From Chrysaora quinquecirrha (taxonomy: Eukaryota; Cnidaria; Scyphozoa; Semaeostomeae; Pelagiidae), in NCBI GenBank assembly GCA_014526335.1, contig JACTAT010000114.1:196501-260500 (forward strand): a DNA stretch of 64,000 nucleotides. Reading direction: 5' to 3'. The notes under the pieces are model-generated. The model did no database searches. It saw nothing but the letters and a program-made list of their open reading frames with translations, and was not told the origin of the DNA. Shown one piece after another: positions 23,801 to 36,800 of this stretch (its first letter is position 1; every line of letters begins with the position of its first letter). The position numbers and the translations under genes are program-made.

Positions 23801-26770
23801 TTTTTCAACCTCAATTTTTCGCGATTTTTGGCCATTTTTCCATAGTATAGCCTTGCCTTTTTGCCCAAAAATGGCCTATTTTTATGTTTTTATTTTTCCT
23901 GTTTTATTTGCTACAAACCTTTATATTAGCCTGGAAAGGGCATTGGAACGGGTTTTCCTATTCTTGGAAGGGCATTTTTGAGGATTTGGATCGATTTTTA
24001 AAACCTCAATTTTTCGCGATTTTTGGCCATTTTTCCATAGTATAGCCTTGCCTTTTTGCCCAAAAATGGCCTATTTTTAGAGTTTTTATTTTTTCTGTTT
24101 TATTTGCTAAAAAACCTTATAATAACGTGGAAAGGACATTGGAACAGGTTTTCCTATTCTTGGAGAGGCATTTTTGAGGATTTGGATCGATTTTTCAACC
24201 TCAATTTTTCGCGATTTTTGGCCATTTTTCCATAGTATAGCCTTGCCTTTTTGCCCAAAAATGGCCTATTTTTAGGCTTTTATTTTTCCTGTTTTATTTG
24301 CTACAAACCTTTATATTAGCCTGGAATGGGCTTTGGAACGGGTTTTCCTATTCTTGGAGAGGCATTTTTGAGGATTTGGATCGATTTTTACAACCTCAAT
24401 TTTTCGCGATTTTTGGCCATTTTTCCATAGTATAGCCTTGCCTTTTTGCCCAAAAATTGCCTATTTTTAGGTCTTTATTTTTCCTGTTTTCTTTGCTACA
24501 AACCTTTATATTAGCCTGGAAAGGGCATTGAAACGGGTTTTCCTATTCTTGGAGAGGCATTTTTCAGGATTTGGATCGATTTTTCAACCTCAATTTTTCG
24601 TGATTTTTGGCCATTTTTTCCATAGTATAGCCTTTTCTCTTTGCCCAAAAATGGCCTATTTTTAGGATTTTTATTTTTCCTGTTTTATTTGCTAAAAACC
24701 TTTATAACAACCTCGAAAGGGTATTGGAAAGGCTTTTCCTATTCTTAGGTGACATTTCTGATGATTTGGATCGATTTGGAAAACCTTAGTTTTTCGCGAT
24801 TTTTGGCCATTTTTCCATAGTATGGCCTTGCCTTTTTTCCAAAAATGGCCCGTTTTTAAGATTTTTATTTTTCCTCTTTTACTGGCTAAAAACCTTAACA
24901 ATAACTTGGAAAGGGCATTGGAACGGTTTTCCTATTCTTTGAGAGGTATTTTTTGACGATTTCGATCAGTTTTGAAACCCTCATTTTTTCACGATTTTTG
25001 GCCATTTTTCCATAGTATAGCCTTGCCTTTTTGCCCAAAAATGGCCTATTTTGATGGTTTTTATTTTTCCTCTTTTATTGGCTAAAAACCTTTATAATAA
25101 CTTGGAAAGAGCATTGGAACGGTTTTCTTACTCTACGAGGGGTATTTTATGATGATTTTGATCGATTTGGAAACCCTCAGTTTTTCGCGATTTTTGGCCA
25201 TTTTTGCATAGTATAGCCTTGCCTTTTTGCCCTAAAATGGCCTATTTTGATGGTTTTTATTTTTCCTGCTTTCTTTGCTACAAACCTTTATATTAGCCTG
25301 GAAAGGGCATTGGAACGGGTTTTCCTATTCTTGGCGAGGCATTTTTCAGGATTTGGATCGATTTTTAAAACCTGAATAGTATAGCCTTGCCTTTTTGCCC
25401 AAAATTGGCACATTTTTAGGGTTTTTATTTTCATATTTTTTTAATGAAAACCTTTATAATAATCTGGAACAGGCATTGGAACGGGTTTTCCTATTCTTAG
25501 GTGACATTTCTGATGATTTGGATCGATTTGGAAAACCTTAGTTTTTCGCGATTTTTGGCCATTTTTGCATAGTATAGCCTTGCCTTTTTGCCCAAAAATT
25601 GCCTATTTTTAGGTTTTTATTTTTCCTGTTTTCTTTGCTACAAACCTTTATATTAGCCTGGAAAGGGCATTGGAACGGGTTTTCCTATTCTTGGAGAGGC
25701 ATTTTTCAGGATTTGGATCGATTTTTAAAACCTGAATTTTTCGTGATTTTTGGCCATTTTTTCCATAGTATAGCCTTGCCTCTTTGCCCAAAAATGGCCT
25801 ATTTTTAGGATTTTTATTCTTCCTGTTTTATTTGCTAAAAACCTTTATAACAACCTCGAAAGGGTATTGGAAAGGCTTTTCCTATTCTTAGGTGACATTT
25901 CTGATGATTTGGATCGATTTGGAAAACCTTAGTTTTTCGCGATTTTTGGCCATTTTTCCATAGTATGGCCTTGCCTTTTTTCCAAAAATGGCCCGTTTTT
26001 AAGATTTTTATTTTTCCTCTTTTACTGGCTAAAAACCTTAACAATAACTTGGAAAGGGCATTGGAACGGTTTTCCTATTCTTAGAGAGGTATTTTTTGAC
26101 GATTTCGATCAGTTTTGAAACCCTCATTTTTCACGATTTTTGGCCATTTTTCCATAGTATAGCCTTGCCTTTTTGCCCAAAAATGGCCTATTTTGATGGT
26201 TTTTATTTTTCCTCTTTTATTTGCTAAAAACCTTTATAATAACTTGGAAAGGGCATTGGAACGGCTTTCCTACTCTTAGAGAGGTATTTTTGACGATTTC
26301 GATCAATTTTGAAACCCTCAATTTTTCGCAATTTTTCGCTATTTTTCCATAGTATAGCCTTGCCTTTTTGCCCAAAAATGCCCTATTTTTAGGGTTTTTT
26401 TTTCCTGTTTAATTGGTTAAAATCCTTTATAATAACCTGAAAATGGCATTGGAACGGTTTTTCCTATTGTTAGAGTGGTTTTTTTTGATGATTTCGAACG
26501 ATTTGTAAACCCTCGATTTTGGGCGATTTTTCCATAGTATAGCCTTGCCTTTTCCCCCAAGTTGCAGGATATCGAGGGTTTTTATTTGTGCGGTTTTATG
26601 GGCCAAAAAACCTTTATAATAACCCAATAACCTTGGAATGGCATTGGAACGGGTTATTGTATTCTTAGAGATATATTGTTGGTGATTTGGATCGAATTGG
26701 AAACCTCCGATTTGGGACATTTTTCAAGAGTATAGCCTTGCCTTTTTAGTCGAAAATGGCCTATGAATGC

Positions 26771-27239
26771 CCCTATAGGGCTCCTTGCTATAAGCGAATG
26801 CCTCTTTGGTTAATACCTCCATCAGGCATTCAGGTGAATACCCTCACGAGGTATTCAGGCTTAGAATACATTTTCCAAGAAAGAATTTATCACAGAATAA
26901 ATATTTCAGAAACTCTCAACAATAGTTAGGCTTTCTACGTTTCATCAACTCAATTTATCACACTAAACACAGTATGGTACCAAAAATCTGCCTATTTTGC
27001 ATTTTACACTACAGAAGTCCCAAAAAATTATTATAATCAATTTTTACATCAGTTTACGATACAATAGCTCAATAATACAAACGTGCAAAATAGATGCCTA
27101 AGCTGCCTCCCATTAGGGTAGGCCTACTGGTGTATTCAGAGGTCAAAAATAAATTGTGCGGCGCTGGTTCCAGCAAGTTCCTAATAAAAGCTATTAAGCA
27201 ACTCTAGAAAATCTCTTGCATTTTTCTGTCTTGATGTTG
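26771..27239. other. SORL1 3' flank / probable 3'UTR
   Basis: Downstream of the SORL1 stop on the - strand. Contains a GAATGCC/GGTATTCAGG motif cluster (26765-26865) and AT-rich DNA. No AATAAA on the - strand is placed convincingly close to the stop; the nearest I see falls in the satellite edge near 26585. Confidence 0.4.
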
Positions 27240-27295
27240 TCAGACAACCAGAGGCTCATCGTCTGAGAAGCGGTTGATCATTGGTGCCTCTTCGC
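27240..27295 (-). CDS. SORL1: SORL1 terminal exon
   Basis: 56 nt encoding [17 protein letters not shown] and TGA (27240-27242). Aligns with the human end EDAPMITGFSDDVPMVIA (from memory), so the GGA/AP-type sorting signal is retained with L for M and without the final IA. Acceptor TTATTGCAG. Confidence 0.93.
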
Positions 27296-30200
27296 CTGCA
27301 ATAAGCAAAGTTAGAGAAGCTTCAATAAAACGTACAATGATTAGACGACTTTTTATAAGAACAAAGTTTATAAGAGCAATCAGGCCTCGGGGGTAACTTA
27401 ACAGTTTTGGGGGTACGGGGACACGTGCCATTATTTAGGGGTACCTTTTTTTGAAAAGTGCGGAATTATCGATATAGTTTTTAGAAGTGTGTGCGGAATT
27501 ATGGGTACCATTTGAGGAAACATGCATAACTATGGGTACTAATCTGGAGAAATTTTGAAGAATTAAGCTTAGCATTTACAAAAGGTGCAGTCCGAACAAA
27601 TAACTCTTTGGACTATCAGCAAGGTTGCCCTTTAAACATTTCTTGCTTTTCATCAGATGATTTTGTTGTCTGAGAATGTTCTTTGCCTTGCAGAATATTG
27701 GGCATAACATTCATCATGCTTGCGGAATTATGGGTTACAATTTCTATCAGGTTTGCGGAATTATGGGTCACAATTTTTCAGACGTGGGCGGAATTGTGGG
27801 TCCAAATTTTGGACTGAAATGGCACGTCCCCGTCCAAAACTAGGCTTAGATACCCCCCTCGAGAATCAGGCTCGGAAATACATGAAAAATAAAAACATCA
27901 AATAGCAAGCATATGCTGAATTTCAGAGCGGCACATACAGCATTAAGAAGTTTCTGGCCTACAATCCACTTAATAAGTTATTGAGAAAAAAAGGCGAATT
28001 TCTCACACTTTCGAAAAAGGTGGAATTTATACCGATACGAATTCTCGAAAAATTACAGCGAGGATTGTTCTAAAATCATTGGCAAAGCAAGATCTTTGTT
28101 TCACATAGGAGTTTTGGAATCGGTCTACATCAAAGCCAAAAGGCCGGTTCTGTGTAGACAGAAAGATTTAGTTTTCTAACTTGGACTCTTCAATTAATCC
28201 TTTTGGTCTTCCCACTGTATCCGACAAGCTGATTTGTGTTTAAAACACAATGCAAATTAAGCTTTTCTTTCTAACTGGTGCTTTTCATTCACATCTGGGT
28301 ATGCCTTAGTCAATTGTTTCGAATTGTTTCGTTCTGTTTCTGACTTTCATACTCTGAGGAGTGTCAGACGAAAAAAGCTAATAAGAACGCCCAAGAATGT
28401 TTCCACTGTTTCTTGCAATTTTGAAAATCTATTTCTATACTGCTCAAAAACTATTCAAAAGTGAAACAAAACCAACCTTGATGAAACGACACTGCAACAT
28501 CTTCATCTTCTTCTTCAGCTCTGCTGTATCCCCTGTTGGCAAACGCCATGAAACTTCGTTGTAAACTTCTGTACTTCGTGACCATAATAACAAGTGCAAC
28601 AACGAGTATCAAAACAACCAAGACCACGGGAATCGCCCAGACAAGGGTGCTTTTTGTTGATTTTTTGCCACCCGTCTGTGGCTGAACTTTCCCTCCAAAT
28701 TTACCTGTAAAAATAATTTCAAGTGAATTAAGTCTAATAAACAATCGGATCAAGAGGCAGATTAAAATATAGATATGACAAGCAACTTCATACTGTAGCG
28801 TCTAGAATACTAGACAACAAGCAGATTGTGCCCCAAGACTAATAAGTTCCTTCAAACGAAAACTAAAGGAATTCCTGAGATAGTGACCCAAAAACGACCC
28901 CTTGGAAAAGCAGCTACATTATTATTATTCTTACATTCTAAATTGTGAATTTGTAGTCTAGGTTTTTCTTTTTGTAATGCTGAAAGGGTATTGTGTATAA
29001 ATAAGAATAAATGATGAATGATGATGAACTAATACTCTACGAGGGGGGTTCAAAAAGTTTCCGGATTTTGAAATATACACGTTAACTCTGAAAAGTTAAC
29101 CATATCTTCTAAAGGTAATCTTCATCATTGTATATAATAGAGGATTGTTTCGCAAAAACCTTATAAACGTTTTCATGCCCATTTCGCGTCTGCGGCATTC
29201 CAGATCATCTGTTTTGTTTGAGGCATACCCTACATGTACTCGAAAATGCCCTTCATTGCAATATTAAAGGTATCGAATTGCACCCCTAGCCTGCGTCACC
29301 GACCATAACAAGGGAAGTGTAATGTCTTAGGCCGTCCAAAATCCTCCAAAATTGAAGTTCAGTGAAAAATTCCGTTCATTTGGCCACCTTGTTCAGCCAC
29401 TGAACAAGATGAAAAATATTTGGTGAAAAAAATTTGTTCAGTGGTATGTTCAGTTTGATTTCGACACTCAACTGAACAAACACCGAACATTTATCTGATG
29501 TACCTATTAGCTTGGCAGCAACTATATCAATTTTTCAATTAAAAATTTTGAATTTAGCGCCAAAATAACTGCATGAAAAAGAAGCTAAAATGTCCAGCAA
29601 GTGTTCAGTGAAATGCTCAGTTTGTTTTGCAACTCGGTACTGAACATAGCGTAAAACGTTCAGTGTCATGTTCAGTTCTTTTGGTGTGGCCGAGTGGTCA
29701 AGGCGTTCGGCTCACGATCGCAAGGTCGTGGGTTCGAATCTCGTCGGGAACACTTTCCACAAGCCTACAGTCAACTCAGCTGTCCATCCTTCCGAGGTCG
29801 GTAAATGAGAACCCAGGGTATTCGTTCTAGAATATCAGTCTGGGGGCACAAGCTGCAGGTCCACATCAGCTGTATAGCTGCCAGAACCCCTGACCTGCAC
29901 TAACAAATAAAGATTGCTTGCTTGCTTGCTTGCTTGCTTTAGCCAAGGCCTTACATCTTTTCATTTAAAAGAGGAAAATGATGAAATCATGGCCTGAATG
30001 TTGTCTTAAGACAGTGTACCTGAAAAGGTAGGAATATAAAAGTTTTCTTACTTGTTTTAAAATGGTACCAAGAAGAACGAAGAGTCTTGGCCTGGCCTGT
30101 TTCCTCATTTCTTAGGAATATTTCGACCTGAAGAACAAACGTATAAATAAATAGAATAATAGTATGCATTATTGAATACAATGGTCTCTGTGGCGCAGTG

Positions 30201-33200
30201 GTTAGCGTGCTGGGCTCACGACGAGCGAGCCACGGTCTTGCCACTTGTGATTGCAGAGATAACAACCTTAGGCAAGTTGTTAACACAAATGTGCCTTTCT
30301 CTATCCTGATGTATAAATGGGTACCTGGTCGGTAGTTATGAGCGCCGTGCATGGCTGCACCCTGCTATATGCATCCAGACCAAGGCAACTTTACTTTACT
30401 TTACATTACGAAAACGAAAACCAAGGGTGTAAGACTGGCAGGGCAAAATTCCAAGGGGCCTGCATGAAACACGCACTGACCACTTGACAGACATCTTTAT
30501 CACTGACAGTATTACTGTATAGTGGACAGCCAAGTCACCAAGGAGCAAATATTCTAGGAAGTTCCTTGGGGATGCTCCTCAAGGAAATTTTCGAAATTCA
30601 AGCCTCTAGATTGCATTAAATTGGCCGTAAGGGATAATGTGCTAGGGAAGGAGAATAAACAAATTGGTTCTTTTGTAACGAGACCATTTAAATAAAATAC
30701 AATGTACAGTAGTTATTTCTTTTACCCAAATAGGGGATTGTTTCGCAAAAGCCGCACCAAACAGGGGCCTGTCGCTGTTGGGGCAAAATCAAGTTTTCAG
30801 CCATGAGTACTGGGGCAACCAGAGGGGTCTGGTGAGGCATTTTCCCAACCACTGAACACGTTAAATCGAAGAAATACGGTATAAGATATTAAGATAGAAT
30901 TAAGATAACTAACCGTGCAATTATAATGTGTTAGTTCTTCGATCTGCAGTTCAGCGAACGAGCCTTTTGCATCAAACCACTGATTCAAAGATTTGTCATC
31001 TTTCTGATACACGCACAGAACCTGACAGAAAGGCAAATTCAGTTATAAAAATTATATGAAATTATCAATACCTCAAAGCTAATCCATGCTGTTTCGGCAG
31101 AGAGGCCGAGGGGAACTTGACCAGATTATGTTGAAAGGACGTGTCGTCAGGGCTTGAAAAACATACCTGCTGCTGCAACAATCCGCCAAAAGTGCACCCG
31201 GCTTTAAGCCGGTTTTCCACTAAGCTGATGGCACGGCAGTGAGGAAATAACGTGTAAGTATATAAGCCTTGTATAGTCCACTTACAAAAGCAAGATTCTC
31301 GCAAGACTCCTTTCAATGGTAAAGCAACTAACAGACAAAAAGCATAGCCACATCGTTTCTCATACCTTTCGTGACTCCAATAAACAGTATTTTGATTCTG
31401 TCCAGGACAAAATTCCAGCATGTTGACTGACTTCTTGAACAAACTTCAGGTCAGTTGGCTTTGCTAAATCTACAAACACGAGACAACTTGAGAATCATCT
31501 TGGTAAAATTTGGCTTGAAATACTACATTAGCCGTATGTAGTTCGAGCTATTGACATGAATAGTTCGGAAGCTCAAACTATGGCTCATAACTAGCGCATG
31601 GGGGGGGGGCAGGGGCTCTCCTGTTCACCAAGTTTTAGGGTTGTACCATACTGATGATCAGAAATACACCACCTATAAAACAGGAACATATGAAAAGGCA
31701 TCATAAAAATAGCACAACCGCATGTTGGAGTACCCTATAGCTACCCCCCCAGCCGCCAATAGGAATTCATATTTCTAGGCTAGAAGAAAATCGACCCGTC
31801 TTAAAACAGGTGTCCATTTTTTGTTAACATTATTTAAAAATTTTCAGTTGACTTGTGGCAAAGCACCCGACTTCAATTTCAAACTTTCTTGCACTGGTAA
31901 CCAAGTTGAAACGAACACTCTAAGGCCCTGTGGCCAAATGATCAAACATTGTTGGTCAAACATTTGAAATTTGCTTGTCAAGCAACATGTTTGATCGAAC
32001 AGAAAAAGTTGGAGTTATCCTATAGCTTCTTATGCGACATAACGCCATACTACCTAGTATACAGCAAAGAAATACTATAATTAACATCAGTCAAGAGGTA
32101 CAATGTAATTGTTACCATATAGAGACTTTGTTTTGAAAGTTAACGGAAACCCCTCAATGAAATGCTTCACGTAATGATTAACACTCCCTTCATATGCGAG
32201 TTTTGACGGCAAATGAATGGAAATAGCTTCAATGTTGGTCAATCCTCGATTGCTTGCAGTGATATAAATTATTTAAAATTAAAAATGTCGCTTAGGTTTT
32301 TTTCCTGTGGTACTATACATTGCTTAAAGTTTTAGGCCTTCTACATCTTGGTTGCTTATAAGCGGTTGCTTATAAAAAAAAACTACGTGTAGTCAGTTGA
32401 TTAAAAAAGAAAAATTTTTTTCTGTATACCTTCATCGACAGGCGTAACAATACTGGTAAAAGCGTACAGCCAATCTTGTTTTGAAAGTCCTTTGGTCTTT
32501 ACGCCAAGAGCGATCTTATAATTGCTGCAACCATGCAGTCCTTTCAGAAGATAATCATACTTGAAAGACAATACAGCCGGATCTGTTTCTCCTTGGTGTG
32601 TTTTGCTCCTAAAAATTTATAATAATGTATTAATCCTAAAGATAATAAAAGAACAAGGTGTCATAGTATATAAAAATCAATAAAATACAATAAAAATAAA
32701 AAACCAAATAAAAATCAGTAAATGCATACACTCTCTTTTTCATATAAGAGCAATTTTATAAGAACACAAGCCTGGATTTTGCCCAGATTTTAAGAACAAA
32801 ATAAGCCCTAAGAATTTCAGCTAAAAATGAGAAGACAGTTAGACTGAACGTAAAAAGCAAGCAAACAAGGAAATGGACAGGCATGCTGCATTTTGAAAAA
32901 CAAACCTAGTACCACTACAGACATTCATTGAAAAATATTGATGCCTAAGTAACCAAGGAATTAAGAACAGATTAAGAATATTTCAGGCTCAGAACAGGCA
33001 AAAATTTAAGAACAGCCAGCCTTGATCAGAATTTTCTGGTTCTTATAAAAAAAGAGTGTATCTATTTATAAAGTGCTTCCTTTTATATATACGTCCAACA
33101 GATGTGAAATTCGATGACTAAGGTACGACTAAATGTAATTTATTTGGGTTTAATACGTGGCAGGGGTTTTTTATGTTGTAATCCCCCTCTTGTATCGCAT

Positions 33201-33843
33201 ATTAGGGCGTGTTCTTCTAACCAATTCTTTTTTCGGTCTTCGGCCTTGTTTTTTCGGAATGTGTGTTTTTCGAACACATTCTTCTGAAAACGGTAGGTTT
33301 TGGAGATCTTCAAAACTTTCTGCCATCAAAAGCAGAAGGTTTCCGAGACTGTCGAGAGATTCTTGGTTTGAAGTTCGAAAGAAAACTTCCATTTCACCAG
33401 TTACCAGGATATATTCCACGAATGGGCCTGGGGAAGAGGCAAGCAAGAATTTGGCGCGAAAAGATTCAGATTCCAAAAATCGTGTTTCTTGAAAATCATG
33501 GATTCTGTTTTTTAAGCATTCTGTCAACGCCCGTCAACTCAACTCAATAGCGATGAGTACGACTACGGCCTAAAACGATATGGCCATGGCCTCATGGCCT
33601 AAAACGATACGAATAACAGACAAACATTACAGCAGTACCCACATGAGGTTCGTTTCGTAGGCCTATTATGATATTAAACAATACGTTAAATTTACCTAAA
33701 TATGATATGATATCCTTGGACATTCAAAGCATTGACCAGAGGATTCCAACTTAAACGCACATCATTGTTTTCAATTTTGGCTTGAAATCCATTAACTCTT
33801 CTTGCTTTTTCTAAAATAAAAATACACCACTTATTATAAGACA

Positions 33844-33876
<33 letters not shown>

Positions 33877-36800
33877 ACTCTGGACTTGTTACACCGGCTT
33901 CTGTAATAGCGCTAATCAACAACTAATTCTGTTACAGCTGAAGCGAACAAATTTAAATCAAGATACTGTTTTCAGCACGAGGGGGGTTCTTCGCTAAATT
34001 TTGGGTAGGGGTCTGCCGCCGGCATATTCAAAATGGTACCCTGGGTTTGACTAATTTTTACGAAAAAATGGTACCCCCGGGCAGACCAATTTCTACCAAA
34101 ATGATACCATCAGCTTAACAAATACGCTCAAAATTGTTGGAAAATTCAAAGTTCGACTTATTCTTTTTACCAGTTCCTTTTAAAAATGTTTAAAATGAAG
34201 TTTCTTCTTTCCAAGGCTACATAAAGACGAAAGCATGGCCGCTCTATTAACAAATATGACACCCTCTGTTAGACCAAAAGTGCCAAAAAGTATACCCTTG
34301 GCTAGACTAGAAGTCCGAAAAAGTATACCCTCTAGCGCGGCACATCCCCAGGTACCTTTACTAATTTTCATCTTCTGTTTGTATGGAAAATGTTTCATCC
34401 CGGTCAGGTGAGATCTCACTCGTTGAAAGGTGGGATCTCACCTGGGTGGGATAAAATTTTCTCATATAAACGCTGGAAGGTGGGATGAAAGCTGGACGGT
34501 GGGATGAAATTGCTCATTATGCGCAAGCGCCAGACATAATCCTATTGTCTGAGAAAATTAAACAAAAGCGGAAATATGAGACAAGTGGCTGGAAGGTGGG
34601 ATGGAATTCTACATGTAAACTCGTGAGAATTTCGTCTCACTGCTCAGCTGAAGGGCTGGAAGGTGGGATGATTTTGTTCATATAAACAGGCCCCTAGATG
34701 GTAGACCCAAACGATTTCAAAAGGCGACGGTAAAAGGTGAAATAGTGTTTTTAGTGCCAGTCAGTAGGATCTTAGAAATAGATGGATTAAAGAGACCCAG
34801 TCCTTGAATGCGGGCTGGTACTCGAACCCCAACTTTACTGAGCGCCTGTATAGCGAGTCAGCTTGACTATACCACAAAGCCACAACTTCAAGGGGAGTGG
34901 TACTAGAATTGTGCAGAAATGCAGTGATCTTGTACGTTTCTTTGTTTGCTTGCTTCTTACATTCGTCCTGATGATCTTAGGTCTCTAGGCCCTGTGGCCA
35001 AACCATCAAACATTGTTGGTCAAACATTTGAAATTTGCTTGTCAAGCAAAGTGTTTTACCATTTGACCACGTCCAAAACATTGCTCGTACAACATTTTTT
35101 GCCTGCGTCAAGCAAAAAGTGTTTTTGAACTTTTTAAAAACATCACACCACAGATTTTGCTCACTTTTGCTTGTCAAGCAATGTTTGATGGTTTGGCCGC
35201 CTTTCCAACATTGCTTGTCAAAGGCCATTTGTATTCACCGGCATTGGAACTGTGGCATCGGCATTGGAACCGGCATTGGCAATGGAATTGGCGCCATTTT
35301 TATATCTAAGTCAGAATGCAAACACAACTTACTAGGGGGGTTGCATAAAAGATTTTAGCTCCAAATCCTTCTCAATTGTGTTGCTTTTTTACTTCCGTTT
35401 TTAGTTTTTTTGGCTTTCGAATGTGATGGGATATTCAAGGGAGCAATGTTGCGGGAAGGGCGGGCAGAACAAGGCAGAAAAATGCTTCATATGACCTGTT
35501 TCATTTACTATTTTTCTGGCATGAGTACACGTACACTTGACAAAATGAAATTAAACTGGCTGAGAGCTCCTGTTCACAACATCGTGGGAGCACTACGATC
35601 CGAGCGAGCACAGAACAAGATCTTTCATTCACTCACAGATCTCAAAATTTTTACAGGAATAAACTGGACCTAAAAAGGACAGAGCATGGAGCGCACAAAC
35701 GGGATCTGTCACGAAAGTAAAGAAGAGTCACGACTCAATAAATTGAACGTTCTTTCTTGCTTTAGTTTGTATTTCAACATAACCAACAAATGCCAACGGA
35801 CGATAATACATAATGTTAAATCGTAAAACCAGTGAGAGTTTCAAATGAATTGCTGTGAGAAAATTTTTGGACAGAATACACTCATTTTCTTATAAGAAAT
35901 TACTATGCTCTTGAACATACACGTATTTTGTTATAACAAACTAACAAATTGGTCCAATACTGAAAGCTTCTTAAAATTGCAAATTTTGAGTGCTGAAAGT
36001 TTTTTAAGAGTTTTCTAAAGTATAGAGTTTTCTAATACTGGAAGCATAGTAATTCTATCTGAATGGTGTTCCCAATACATTTATCTATCGTATTTGACTG
36101 TTTGTGGTTTTCCAATTTCTCTGCTTGTAACAAAATTTCAATAGGCTCACGGAATAGGAAGTAGGAATGGAAAACGGAAGTGCTGCATACTTAAACAAAT
36201 GCTCGGCAACTGGCGCACCCCTAAGAGATGCTTCAACGGAAGTGCTTGTACTTTCTTCCAGACATTTATATTCCGTTGACATGCCAAGACCGATGCCAAG
36301 ACATCATTTTTTTACCAAAACACAACAAGTTTCAAAAAAAGGTTTTGAATTGAAATGAAAAATAGCACTTTAAGTGTTTGTACCTTATGAGTTCAAGTTT
36401 GTCTTGCTCTGTTCTTGTTCAATTTTATAGGAAACTCTGCATATTGTGTTCTAATATTGTTTTGAATAGGCTAATAAGTAAACCAAATGAAACCCAGTGA
36501 AGAATTAAAGGGGAATTTTGATACCTTAGCACATTCGAAAAGCCAAAAAACTAAAAACGGAAGTAAAAAAGCAACACAATTGAGAAGGATTTGGAGCTAA
36601 AATCTTTTATGCAACCCCCCTGGTAAGTTGTGTTTGCATTCTGACTTAGATATAAAAATGGCGCCAATTCCATTGCCAATGCCGGTTCCAATGCCGATGC
36701 CACAGTTCCAATGCCGGTAAATACAAATGGCCCTTGTCAAACATTTTCCTTGTTATTGTCAAACTTCAACAACTTGCAACATTTCGGCACCTAGGAAAAT

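Larger units (their letters stand above)
6830..26770. repeat. ~20 kb satellite array, ~195 bp monomer
   Basis: About 100 head-to-tail monomers of 194-197 bp. The consensus core reads GGCCATTTTT, then CCATAGTATAGCCTTGCC, TTTTTGCCC and AAAAATGGCC; then TTTATTTTTCCTGTTTTATT, GCTAAAAACC, ATTGGAACGGGTTTTCCTAT and GAGGATTTGGATCGATTT. Both edges (6830-7200 and 26510-26760) hold the most diverged units, as expected for a tandem array. Higher-order duplications occur: segments at 11296-11890 recur 5130 bp downstream, and 24692-24901 recurs 1143 bp downstream. Frequent ~65-residue open frames exist only because the monomer is close to 195 nt (65 codons). It lies between the convergent 3' ends of TM9SF2 and SORL1. 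Confidence 0.97.

Noticed and set aside
7953..26720. Dozens of 60-160 codon open frames across 7-27 kb (for example repeated MRIWIDFSTSIFR-type peptides)
   Set aside because: They follow the satellite: the monomer is near 195 nt, so a stop-free frame can carry through one or two units. Their identical copies come from duplicated monomers, and they occur on both strands.
6830..26770. CRISPR array or prokaryotic repeat locus
   Set aside because: Repeats are ~195 bp, directly adjacent, with no unique spacers or cas genes, in an intron-rich eukaryotic region.
29685..29755. Candidate functional tRNA-Ser/Leu gene
   Set aside because: Internal boxes are good, but the 5' and 3' ends do not form an acceptor stem, and a SINE body with a TTGC tail follows.
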